Assembly (NCBI GenBank): GCA_023228865.1 | Contig: JALOAH010000042.1 | Location: 1-39,453 of the forward strand | Direction: 5' to 3' | DNA: 39,453 nucleotides | Source: Porticoccaceae bacterium | Lineage (GTDB): Bacteria > Pseudomonadota > Gammaproteobacteria > Pseudomonadales > Porticoccaceae | Shown here: positions 6,502 through 12,579 of the stretch, in pieces | Position numbering within the stretch: position 1 is the first letter of the stretch | Layout of the letters: every line of letters starts with the position of its first letter | Made by a program: the position numbers and the translations under genes | The notes under the pieces: generated by a model | What the model was told of the DNA's origin: nothing | Database searches by the model: none | Seen by the model: the letters and a program-made list of their open reading frames with translations, nothing else

Positions 6502-6568
6502 TTATTACAAGTTTTTCTTGAAGTTATCAAGAAATTCTTGTTTTGCGATTACAAGATTATTTTGTAAT
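6502..6568. promoter_or_regulatory. OR-like operator cluster and divergent early/repressor promoters
   Basis: Three related 15-bp palindromes are visible: ACAAGTTTTTCTTGA (6507-6521), TCAAGAAATTCTTGT (6527-6541) and ACAAGATTATTTTGT (6551-6565). They share ACAAG...CTTGT half-sites. The minus-strand promoter TTGATA-17-TAATAA overlaps the first two. The plus-strand promoter has a good -10 at 6563-6568 (TGTAAT). The first site recurs at 10324-10338. Confidence 0.75.
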
Positions 6569-6582
6569 GTAGGGATATGACT

Positions 6583-7014
6583 ATGGGTAAACGAATAGAA
6601 ACCGCCATGTATGCGGCATCATTGAATCAAACATCTTTGGCCGCATTAATGGGCGTCAGCCCACAGGCGGTACAGCAATGGATAAGTGATGAAACAGCGC
6701 CTAAGCGCAAGAGACTAGAAAAGCTGGCGCAAGTATTGCGTGTATCGGTAGCAGAACTAGTCACTGACTGCCCAACTACAGGTAGCATTCCCGATATTGC
6801 GAACCTGATGCTGAATGCCTCGCCGGCAACGCAAGACATTTTGAAAACACTGGAACGAGGCATGCAAGAAGGCCGCCTTAGCCAGGACGACATTAAACTG
6901 CTGGAAATCATTGCCAAGAGATTGATTGGCAATACTGTTAAAAAAACCGCCGAGGACAGCGCGTCTTATGGAAAATTGTTCGACGAAGCCAAAAAAAATC
7001 ACCCTACTGAATGA
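6583..7014 (+). CDS. CI-like repressor (XRE HTH, short form without a peptidase domain)
   Basis: This 143-residue protein has an XRE helix-turn-helix at about residues 4-60 (LNQTSLAALMGVSPQAVQQW, RKRLEKLAQVLRVSVAELV). An approximately 80-residue helical C-terminal part (ANLMLNASPATQDILKTLER) may mediate oligomerisation. There is no S24/LexA-like autocleavage domain, unlike lambda CI. The start at 6583 is preferred to 6577 because AGGGA stands 7 bases upstream of it and only 1 base upstream of 6577. Its promoter region carries three operators, and it heads the plus-strand lysogenic operon. Confidence 0.8.
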   Translation: MGKRIETAMYAASLNQTSLAALMGVSPQAVQQWISDETAPKRKRLEKLAQVLRVSVAELVTDCPTTGSIPDIANLMLNASPATQDILKTLERGMQEGRLSQDDIKLLEIIAKRLIGNTVKKTAEDSASYGKLFDEAKKNHPTE

Positions 7015-7807
7015 ACAAAGTTATCGAACATTTTTAAATCATGCACCGGATGGCGTAGGACATACTCATATAGCCCTTATATCTGACGGAAAAGAAAAGC
7101 ATAAGGTTTATATAAGCGTTTATCCTAAAAGCACGCACCCCAAAAGCCTGGTCAACGAAATTACTGCCTACCTTTTGGCTTCGGCGCTGAATTTGCCCGT
7201 AGCCAAACACGCATTTGTCATCACCGCAAATGTCAGACAACTAAAATTTGCGCATCCAGAGATCGAATTTGACGATCTGGACGGCCTGTTCCCTGCCTGG
7301 TGCATTAGCTCGCTGAGCGGCACCAGTCCAAAATATTTTTATAACTTGACCCAAACCATCAATAATCCTGTTTTTCTGGATGATATCGGGCATTGGGATA
7401 AACTGCTTGATGTAGTCGTTTTTGATGATTGGCTGGGCAACAGCGACCGCAATGCCGGTAACTTGATCAGAATTGGCAAACACCGCTATGCCCTTATCGA
7501 TAACGAAGATATCGCCGGCTGTCGTAGATGGTTGCCTGATGAGATATCCCCCGAACAAGACATTTTTAATAAATTAGCCTGGATTATATGGGGCGGTTAC
7601 AACGTCCGCGACCCTAAAGACACCAATCGCATGATACAACTGGCCGACAAAAACACGGCCACCAATATTTCCATCTTGCAGGAACTGGTTTATTGGTGGA
7701 AACTATTATTGTCAAAAGAAGAACTCGAGGCCTTACACCGATTCATCATGAAGCGATCCACCACCTGTTCAGAGCGCATAAGAAGCCGTTACGGCGCACT
7801 GCTATGA
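6968..7807 (+). CDS. Small HipA-like kinase
   Basis: This 279-residue protein has the catalytic signature of HipA-family (protein/PI3-kinase fold) kinases. FDDWLGNSDRNAGNL contains D160, R161, N162 and N165, and ALIDNED contains metal-binding D178. Classical HipA is about 440 residues with an N-terminal subdomain. This is the short, stand-alone type. The substrate is unknown. The start at 6968 overlaps the repressor gene by 47 bases, so it is co-transcribed in the lysogen, and no other in-frame start exists nearby. The next gene starts inside its stop (ATGA) and encodes a DUF3037-like protein, a partner I recall for such short kinases. No HipB-like gene adjoins it except the repressor itself. 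Confidence 0.75.
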   Translation: MENCSTKPKKITLLNEQSYRTFLNHAPDGVGHTHIALISDGKEKHKVYISVYPKSTHPKSLVNEITAYLLASALNLPVAKHAFVITANVRQLKFAHPEIEFDDLDGLFPAWCISSLSGTSPKYFYNLTQTINNPVFLDDIGHWDKLLDVVVFDDWLGNSDRNAGNLIRIGKHRYALIDNEDIAGCRRWLPDEISPEQDIFNKLAWIIWGGYNVRDPKDTNRMIQLADKNTATNISILQELVYWWKLLLSKEELEALHRFIMKRSTTCSERIRSRYGALL

Positions 7808-8673
7808 AAGCACTGCTAGAGGAAGCCAGGCAGCAAGCACATGCCCGGCAAGTCGTTAAGGGAGAATGGTATAAAGTTATCCTAACGCCTGACCTGCACT
7901 CTGGGGATTGTTTCAATGTCGGTATCGCATTGAAGGAAAAAAATTCGCTGCATAGCCGGTTTTTGGCTCATTTTGACCGTCTGCGCTGCCTGTACGGCAA
8001 TGAGATTGAAGAGCATACCCGCTTTCTTCTCCAAATATTACGCAATCACCTATCAGACGTCGATAGCCTCCACTCGTCGCCGAGCCAAAATATTCGCTTT
8101 GAAGGCCCTTTCTATGCATCGGGAGAAAGCATTGACGAAATACTGGGTGATCTTTTTAATGCAATAGTCCCCATTGGCAGAGCGCCGGAATCATCAGCGC
8201 AACGAACCGAATCAGCATTCCGATCCATTAACAATACACGAGCCCGCATACTGGTCTATGAACAACTTGATCATTTGATGGGGCTTAACAGTCACAGAAT
8301 AATAGCCGAATCAGAATCACTTGAGATTCGAACCCCGCAAGGCATGCGTAGGCTTGATGTGCCATTGAGGCCATCAAACCACTATGGCAGCATTATATCC
8401 GCCTGCTATAAAAGCAGGCAGACCATCGAAAAATATCTTATCAAGGCTCACCTTGATCTTCAAACTGCACAACGCTTAAATCCAACGAACGGCAAAAATG
8501 GCCTGTTCATCCTAAGGCCGTGTCAGGATATGCGCCTAACTATCGGTGAGCAGGAAGCGTTAGATAGCGTTCTGGATGAAACTCTGTGGAAAATACGCTC
8601 AGAAAATTACTTTATCGGAGCAGAGGATGATCCCGCCAAACTCGCCGAAGAAGTGGCGGCCTGGGCCGGTTAA
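7804..8673 (+). CDS. DUF3037-like protein, partner of the HipA-like kinase
   Basis: This 289-residue protein contains at about residues 20-70 the segment WYKVILTPDLHSGDCFNVGI and then RFLAHFDRLRCLYG. It resembles DUF3037 domains, which carry a (Y)xxxRxxPDxxxGExxNVGVxL signature. DUF3037 proteins are usually shorter, and the remaining roughly 200 residues (for example RILVYEQLDHLMGLNSHRII, MRRLDVPLRPSNHYGSIISA) are an extra domain I do not recognise. The ATG at 7804 overlaps the kinase stop by four bases, so the pair is translationally coupled. The function is unknown. It may be a kinase regulator or target. A longer start at 7693 was rejected because it would lie inside the kinase gene. Confidence 0.65.
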   Translation: MKALLEEARQQAHARQVVKGEWYKVILTPDLHSGDCFNVGIALKEKNSLHSRFLAHFDRLRCLYGNEIEEHTRFLLQILRNHLSDVDSLHSSPSQNIRFEGPFYASGESIDEILGDLFNAIVPIGRAPESSAQRTESAFRSINNTRARILVYEQLDHLMGLNSHRIIAESESLEIRTPQGMRRLDVPLRPSNHYGSIISACYKSRQTIEKYLIKAHLDLQTAQRLNPTNGKNGLFILRPCQDMRLTIGEQEALDSVLDETLWKIRSENYFIGAEDDPAKLAEEVAAWAG

Positions 8674-8744
8674 ACAACCAATGCGGCCTGACTCGCCTGG
8701 ATCGGGATCGCGACGGCGTGCCGTGCGAGTCGCTTTGTCAGTAG
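8673..8744 (+). pseudogene. C-terminal remnant of an Excalibur calcium-binding domain gene
   Basis: Immediately after the DUF3037-like stop, a reading frame without a start codon encodes NNQCGLTRLDRDRDGVPCES, then LCQ and a TAG stop at 8742-8744. The DxDxDGxxCE pattern with flanking Cys residues is the signature of the end of Excalibur domains (calcium-binding-like, in secreted proteins). The upstream part of the domain is absent, and the frame passes into the preceding gene without similarity. This looks like the scar left when the kinase module replaced most of an older gene. The rest of 8745-8824 shows no gene. Confidence 0.6.
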
Positions 8745-8824
8745 TATCAATCAGATTTGGCATTTCTGATTAATCGCCATTAATCTCAAAACTTGATTAA
8801 TTTTTTCAGCATTTCACCGGCTCA

Positions 8825-8850
8825 TTGACATATACCAAATTTGATATATC
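8825..8850 (+). promoter_or_regulatory. Promoter/operator of the toxin-antitoxin operon
   Basis: TTGACA (8825-8830) is followed by an 18-bp near-perfect palindrome, TATACCAAATTTGATATA (8831-8848), directly before the toxin ATG at 8851. Palindromes over the promoter are typical operators for antitoxin autorepression. No Shine-Dalgarno fits between it and the ATG, so the mRNA is leaderless or poorly translated. Confidence 0.6.
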
Positions 8851-9258
8851 ATGATTGAAGTTCATAATGACGCAGTGAGCGATTTACGCTATATACATCA
8901 ATTAAATAAAGATGATTCCGTAAAGCTGGCCGCGTTCATTCAACAGCTTAAGGCTGATAAATATCTTATAAGCAAACTTCTAGAGCACGGATTTGGATCC
9001 GATTGGGACGAACCAATAAATGTAAAAAAATGGAATAGCACATCAAAAATAGAACGTATTCTGCTTTGGCGCTTGCGTTCTATTGAACTAGAGAGGAAGG
9101 GATTGAGATATAGATTTATTTATCTTTATTATCACCCTGAAAAGAAATACATCATTATGGCGATTGTTCACAGAGACGAGTTTGATTATGACGACCCGAA
9201 CCATGAAATTAGAAAGCGTATTATCTCGTCAATCAATAGAGACCTCGGCGACTATTGA
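8851..9258 (+). CDS. RelE/HigB-like toxin of a type II toxin-antitoxin pair
   Basis: This 135-residue basic protein has a RelE/ParE-superfamily layout. The N-terminal helices are rich in Lys, IERILLWRLRSIELERKGLR leads into RYRFIYLYYHPEKKYIIMAI with the consecutive beta-strands of the fold, and the C-terminal VHRDEFDYDDPNHEIRKRII resembles the RelE end motif. RelE-type toxins cut mRNA on the ribosome. An HTH antitoxin gene follows and overlaps its 3' end, the toxin-first order of HigBA pairs. The catalytic residues cannot be assigned without a structure-based alignment. The start directly after the operator palindrome is the only ATG that keeps the N-terminal helix. Confidence 0.7.
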   Translation: MIEVHNDAVSDLRYIHQLNKDDSVKLAAFIQQLKADKYLISKLLEHGFGSDWDEPINVKKWNSTSKIERILLWRLRSIELERKGLRYRFIYLYYHPEKKYIIMAIVHRDEFDYDDPNHEIRKRIISSINRDLGDY

Positions 9259-9703
9259 TTACTCTATTTTTATTAATGAAAGACAAGAAAGTAAAGCTAA
9301 AAATAGCGCTTCTTGCGAAATCATTAATATAGAGACAAATAAAGATCCCGTAAGCAAAAATCCGTGTTTTTCCGAGTTTGATAAGTTCATAGCCTCACTA
9401 GAGGAAGACCAGGAAACGGCCAAGCAATTGAGTGAAGCTAGAAAATGGGTTGCGGACTCATTTTATTCGGATCAGCTAACTTTTGCATCATTACGGCTTG
9501 CAGCTGGTCTTTCTCAGCGCGAGCTCGGCGAAGCCTGCGGTATTGAACAATCTCATGTTTCTCGTTATGAATCAGGAAAGCATGAGCCATCAATGAGCCT
9601 TTCCGTCAAGATGGCAATGGCACTTGGCGTTACCGTTGATATTCTTTCCGAAGCTTGGAACAATTCTCGAAAACTTAATCAATCAGAGGCTGATCATGAC
9701 TGA
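9188..9703 (+). CDS. XRE-type HTH antitoxin (HigA-like)
   Basis: This protein of about 171 residues has a C-terminal Cro/C1-type HTH: LTFASLRLAAGLSQRELGEA, then CGIEQSHVSRYESGKHEPSM, with MAMALGVTVDILSEAW after it. The N-terminal region of about 100 residues (FDKFIASLEEDQETAKQL) is where HigA-type antitoxins wrap their toxin. It overlaps the toxin gene by about 70 bases. The start is uncertain: the ATGs at 9188 and 9203 both lack a good ribosome site. It probably represses the operon through the palindrome at 8831-8848. Confidence 0.7.
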   Translation: MTTRTMKLESVLSRQSIETSATIDYSIFINERQESKAKNSASCEIINIETNKDPVSKNPCFSEFDKFIASLEEDQETAKQLSEARKWVADSFYSDQLTFASLRLAAGLSQRELGEACGIEQSHVSRYESGKHEPSMSLSVKMAMALGVTVDILSEAWNNSRKLNQSEADHD

Positions 9704-10124
9704 TCGTTATGTGCATGCTTTATGGTGTGATGATATTCGTCAAGAAGTTGGCAATAAACCATCATTTATGGGCGCTTATGTTGGAGGAATAACTGTTCCA
9801 TCGCTACCGATCATCTTTCCAAAGCTGTCTGTTTATGTTTGGGTATCAACACCAATTAGCAATCCATTCAAGACAATTGCGCTGAGAATTGTAAGAGATG
9901 ATGGGTTTGTGTTGACCGAAACGCCTGTAAATGATTTTAGCCAACACTTAATCAAACACCCGATAGATGAAAACGCCAATCGGATAGACTTAATGTTTGG
10001 AATGAACTTGATTGGTGTTGAAATACCAATAGGCTGTAAATATTTTGCCGTAGAGGTTGATACCGAATCAGGATCGTTAGAATCGCCAAAATTATTTATT
10101 AGTGTTAATCCCAATTTATCCTAA
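9696..10124 (+). CDS. DUF6941-like protein, third gene of the toxin-antitoxin operon
   Basis: This 142-residue beta-rich protein begins TDRYVHALWCDDIRQEVGNK and PSFMGAYVGGITVPSLPIIF. The CDD(I/V)RxE...GK.S..G.Y pattern matches what I recall of DUF6941. It has no known enzymatic motif. Its start overlaps the antitoxin stop by 8 bases (ATGACTGA), so it is the third cistron of that operon, and a strong terminator follows 34 bases downstream. It might be a third toxin-antitoxin component or a separate defence protein. Confidence 0.6.
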   Translation: MTDRYVHALWCDDIRQEVGNKPSFMGAYVGGITVPSLPIIFPKLSVYVWVSTPISNPFKTIALRIVRDDGFVLTETPVNDFSQHLIKHPIDENANRIDLMFGMNLIGVEIPIGCKYFAVEVDTESGSLESPKLFISVNPNLS

Positions 10125-10155
10125 CACAATAACCAACATAAATTTACCTAAAACA

Positions 10156-10178
10156 ACCCGCTTCGGCGGGTTTTTTAT
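10156..10178 (+). terminator. Rho-independent terminator of the lysogenic operon
   Basis: The stem CCCGC-TTCG-GCGGG (10158-10171), closed by a UUCG tetraloop, is followed by six Ts (10172-10177). It ends the plus-strand operon that starts at the repressor. Confidence 0.9.
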
Positions 10179-10270
10179 TGCCTGAAGAACCGCAATCCCT
10201 GCCATTCAATCCAAGCCATCCGCAAACCCAACAAAATTTCCTACACAATGCGTCGCGTCTGGCATTGATT

Positions 10271-10302
10271 ACCATTTTATCCGCCCGGATAAAATGGTTT
10301 TC
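10271..10302. terminator. Second hairpin after the lysogenic operon
   Basis: A perfect 13-bp inverted repeat (10271-10283 and 10286-10298) around two Cs is followed by TTTT. It may act as a back-up terminator. Because it is fully palindromic and lies next to the operator region, it could also bind a protein. Confidence 0.6.
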
Positions 10303-10311
10303 CCATGGTTA

Positions 10312-10363
10312 TTGCAACCATTTACAAGTTTTTCTTGTTTCAATTTACAAGTTTTGCTTTAAT
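10312..10363 (+). promoter_or_regulatory. OL/pL-like operator and early promoter
   Basis: ACAAGTTTTTCTTGT (10324-10338) is a perfect-arm version of the operator at 6507-6521. Sixteen bases (TTACAAGTTTTTCTTG) are identical between the two places. A half-site ACAAG follows at 10347-10351. A promoter fits inside: -35 TTGTTT (10335-10340), 17-base spacer, -10 TTTAAT (10358-10363). It would drive the plus-strand operon toward the integrase and be shut by the repressor. Confidence 0.7.
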
Positions 10364-10417
10364 TTATCTCAACACAACAGCAACAAATATGAAGCCTCCT
10401 CTTTGTGATTATGTTCC

Positions 10418-10440
10418 GCCCTGTTTGCAGGGCTCTTTTT
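10418..10440 (+). terminator. Leader terminator 1 of the rightward early operon
   Basis: The stem GCCCTG-TTTG-CAGGGC (10418-10433) is followed by TCTTTTT. It lies between the candidate pL and the first gene (10598), so read-through or antitermination would be needed. Confidence 0.8.
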
Positions 10441-10462
10441 CAAACGCACTGACTGAGTGTTT

Positions 10463-10490
10463 TTGACAAAGATCATTAGCTTTCGATATT
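10463..10490 (+). promoter_or_regulatory. Candidate internal promoter between the two leader terminators
   Basis: TTGACA (10463-10468) and GATATT (10485-10490), spaced 16 bases apart, form a plausible sigma70 promoter. The TTTTGACAAAGAT word recurs at 10565-10577 but without a -10 there. Confidence 0.45.
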
Positions 10491-10517
10491 TCCTGGCATT
10501 GCTCCCCCGCCAGGCTC

Positions 10518-10544
10518 GCCCGGCTCAACACCGGGCTCTTTTTC
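10518..10544 (+). terminator. Leader terminator 2 of the rightward early operon
   Basis: The stem GCCCGG-CTCAACA-CCGGGC (10518-10536) is followed by TCTTTTT. With terminator 1 it forms a tandem pair sharing the 14-mer GGGCTCTTTTTCAA (10430-10443 and 10533-10546). Confidence 0.8.
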
Positions 10545-10597
10545 AAGAGTATTGGCAACAGTGCTTTTGACAAAGATTTTTAACAGAGGAAACAACG

Positions 10598-10891
10598 ATG
10601 GAACAAAACCAACGCTATGTAATTGTAAGAACATACTCGGCTGGCGTATTCGCCGGAACGCTAGAGAGCAGAAACGGAAAAGAAGTCGTCATGACAAACG
10701 CTCGCAGACTCTGGTATTGGGACGGCGCAGCCAGCTTGAGTCAATTAGCAATGGAAGGCGTTAAAAAGCCTAAAAACTGCAAGTTCCCGCGCGAAGTTGA
10801 TCGCGTCGAGCTAACGGAAGCAATTGAAATATTGGATTGCACTGATATTGCTCGCAAAAGCATTACAGGCGTGCCCATATGGAAACAATAG
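10598..10891 (+). CDS. DUF6948-like phage protein
   Basis: This 97-residue protein has the sequence YVIVRTYSAGVFAGTLESRN, then KEVVMTNARRLWYWDGAASL and SQLAMEGVKKPKNCKFP. It matches a small beta-rich phage family I recall as DUF6948. No enzymatic motif is visible. AGAGGA upstream supports the ATG at 10598. It is the first gene of the rightward early operon behind the tandem leader terminators. Its 3' end overlaps the Gly-rich mini-gene by 13 bases, which suggests that the two act together. Confidence 0.7.
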   Translation: MEQNQRYVIVRTYSAGVFAGTLESRNGKEVVMTNARRLWYWDGAASLSQLAMEGVKKPKNCKFPREVDRVELTEAIEILDCTDIARKSITGVPIWKQ

Positions 10892-10992
10892 ATAAAGATT
10901 ACGGCTACGGCTCCGGCTACGGCTCCGGCTCCGGCTCCGGCGACGGCTCCGGCTACGGCTCCGGCTCCGGCGACGGCTCCGGCTACGGCTAA
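10879..10992 (+). CDS. 37-residue X-Gly dipeptide-repeat mini-protein
   Basis: From the ATG at 10879 a short frame encodes METIDKD followed by fifteen X-Gly dipeptides in which X is Tyr, Ser or Asp (YGYGSGYGSGSGSGDGSGYG and so on), then a TAA stop. The ATG overlaps the stop of the previous gene. The DNA is a 6-base repeat (GGCTAC/GGCTCC/GGCGAC). A repeat that keeps a stop-free sense frame, ends in TAA and sits behind a coupled start looks like an expressed peptide, although a purely structural DNA or RNA repeat cannot be excluded. Function unknown. Confidence 0.55.
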   Translation: METIDKDYGYGSGYGSGSGSGDGSGYGSGSGDGSGYG

Positions 10993-11302
10993 TAATAACA
11001 AACGGGAAGCCCAAGCCGCACAAGTCGGGCGCCATGCCAGCCGGAGCCTATCCGGCATCATGAATGAATGCGATTAGCGGCGTGGAAAGTAGACACGCTG
11101 GCAAGGTGGTTATCATCTCACCGTCCGTTTGAACGGCGCGTGCCACCATAAACGACAAAGCGAGAGACCAGGAGCAACGACCGGGCTGGTCGCATTCATT
11201 GATGGTCTGGCCGGAGTCCTACGGCTACGAAAAAAGACCGTAGCAGTGGACAGGCGATTAATAACGCAGCCAGCCATCACCCAACAACAACAGGAGGCAT
11301 CC
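10993..11302 (+). other. Intergenic stretch without a confident gene
   Basis: About 310 bases separate the Gly-repeat gene from the membrane protein at 11303. Only very short frames occur (for example a 22-codon one ending near 11155). A small inverted repeat CTACGG...CCGTAG lies near 11219-11243. The last 30 bases contain the leader repeat described separately. A small RNA is possible but nothing in the sequence shows it. Confidence 0.4.
11273..11296 (+). repeat. Duplicated translation leader, copy 1
   Basis: The 24-mer beginning GCCATCACCCAACAAC and ending ACAGGAG stands just before the ATG at 11303. It recurs at 11918-11941 before the ATG at 11947 with 23 of 24 bases identical. It contains the Shine-Dalgarno AGGAG. 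Confidence 0.85.
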
Positions 11303-11617
11303 ATGAACGAATTACCGAAAAATATTATCGGATTCGACGTGCGCCGGCACGCCGAAAAAAGCGCAGCAGACAACACTAAATCGCAGTTACGAGCTGAGCG
11401 CATGGAATCAATCAAGTGTTTTACGTTTGGCGTTTTTGTTGCGATGGCCTTTGTTGTCATCGCCCAGAACATATCCCATGCAGACATCACCGATTCGCAC
11501 ATGAGCGTAGCCAGCACGCAGATCGATAGACCAGATCACCTCGTGTCGCCAGACATGGCGGCATATATCGCCACCTATGCCCACGGCGAACTTCTGACGG
11601 AATACGATATGCAATGA
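11303..11617 (+). CDS. Single-pass membrane protein
   Basis: This 104-residue protein has a basic N-terminus (KNIIGFDVRRHAEKSAADN), one transmembrane helix at about residues 38-58 (CFTFGVFVAMAFVVIAQNIS) and an acidic, probably periplasmic tail ending in ELLTEYDMQ. A strong AGGAGG and the duplicated leader precede the ATG at 11303. A longer reading from 11129 has no ribosome site and was rejected. Function unknown. Confidence 0.65.
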   Translation: MNELPKNIIGFDVRRHAEKSAADNTKSQLRAERMESIKCFTFGVFVAMAFVVIAQNISHADITDSHMSVASTQIDRPDHLVSPDMAAYIATYAHGELLTEYDMQ

Positions 11618-11687
11618 TCGCCCCCCCCATGCCTGCAACGCATTGCCCACATTGCGCGCAGGCCGGCTCCAGCGGGAAAAAGCGCCC

Positions 11688-11852
11688 ATGGGCGATGGTG
11701 AGCCGAAGCAGAAAACACCCGCAGCCAGCCCAGTGTACACCTTGTGCTTCTTCGCTGTTGAACTGGCCGTCAGCCGCACGAGACGCGGCGTCATCAATAA
11801 ATGGCGCTGTCTGGCAATTTCCATTAACCAGCAAGCACTCTCACGCAGATAG
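11688..11852 (+). CDS. Possible small basic protein (frame uncertain)
   Basis: Two plus-strand frames are open here. The one chosen (54 residues from the ATG at 11688) contains VYTLCFFAVELAVSRTRRGV and INKWRCLAISINQQALSRR, with codon usage that looks protein-like. The rival frame starts at an ATG at 11614 overlapping the previous stop, carries CPHC and CTPC pairs and runs to 11865. An eight-C run at 11621-11628 could be a slippage or sequencing-error site linking the two. Neither product was recognised. Confidence 0.35.
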   Translation: MGDGEPKQKTPAASPVYTLCFFAVELAVSRTRRGVINKWRCLAISINQQALSRR

Positions 11853-11917
11853 CGTCATTTACTGATGGCCGAGCTTGAATATTTAACTATTCATCGATTT
11901 ATAGTGATTTCGATGCG

Positions 11918-11941
11918 GCCATCACCCAACAACGACAGGAG
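11918..11941 (+). repeat. Duplicated translation leader, copy 2
   Basis: This is the second copy of the 24-mer at 11273-11296, one base different. It supplies the AGGAG ribosome site of the gene starting at 11947. Confidence 0.85.
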
Positions 11942-11946
11942 TGTTT

Positions 11947-12576
11947 ATGACAATTTTAGACAAGATACCGGACGGCGAAATCACGCTCGGACCGAATATC
12001 AAAATAAATGATCCGATCATATTCAACGTGTGCCTGGCGGCCTGCGCCGAGCCCACTAACATGAAAAGCATCAGCCGCTACTGGCTGGAATATATCCATA
12101 TTGATGCGGAGCACATGCGCATCACTGGCAGCAACGGCTCCATGATGGTGTCAGCCGAGGCGGTCGATTTTTCCGGCTGGGATGGTCCACATAGCCTGCT
12201 GATCCGTCCAGAGCGTCCGCTGCCGGCCGGGGCGAAATCGGTCGTCATTCATAAAAACCAGCCATACATCACGGGCATCGACGGCTATGGCCGCGGCTTC
12301 TCGATTCCCTACCTGTCCGCAGTCGCCCAGTATCCCGACGTGTCGCCGCTGATCGACAGCATTCACGATGATAATTCGCTGTTGCTCGACAGGGTGTCAT
12401 TCGATCAGCGCTATCTGATGAAGCTGTTGGCCGCGCTCAACATAACCACCTGCTGGCCGGTCATCAGACCCTACCGCATCAATAATGGCAATCCTGAAGC
12501 CGTCGGTTACGACATCAATTTCAACCATCTTGGCATAGACAGCCATTACACGGCTATCATCATGGCGGTGGATTAA
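11947..12576 (+). CDS. Hypothetical protein with a sliding-clamp-like N-terminal pattern
   Basis: This 209-residue protein has an order of elements that resembles domain 1 of DNA sliding clamps (DnaN). FNVCLAACAEPTNMKSISRY is followed by YIHIDAEHMRITGSNGSMMV, where clamps have a strand-turn-TDG motif, and then a strand pair around the LLIRPERPLP segment. It is far shorter than DnaN (about 366 residues), so it would be a single- or two-domain relative. AGGAG within the duplicated leader sets the start at 11947, not the GTG at 11941. It could modulate host or phage polymerase, but the call rests on a weak motif reading. Confidence 0.45.
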   Translation: MTILDKIPDGEITLGPNIKINDPIIFNVCLAACAEPTNMKSISRYWLEYIHIDAEHMRITGSNGSMMVSAEAVDFSGWDGPHSLLIRPERPLPAGAKSVVIHKNQPYITGIDGYGRGFSIPYLSAVAQYPDVSPLIDSIHDDNSLLLDRVSFDQRYLMKLLAALNITTCWPVIRPYRINNGNPEAVGYDINFNHLGIDSHYTAIIMAVD

Positions 12577-12579
12577 ACC

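Noticed and set aside
8576..8773. Short plus-strand ORF after the DUF3037-like gene
   Set aside because: It lies in a different frame from both the gene and the Excalibur remnant, has low-complexity PG/SR composition and no ribosome site.
10741..11061. Minus-strand Arg/Ser- or Ala/Gly-rich proteins over the Gly repeat
   Set aside because: They arise from reading the 6-base repeat backwards. Composition is artificial, and there is no ribosome site or neighbour support.
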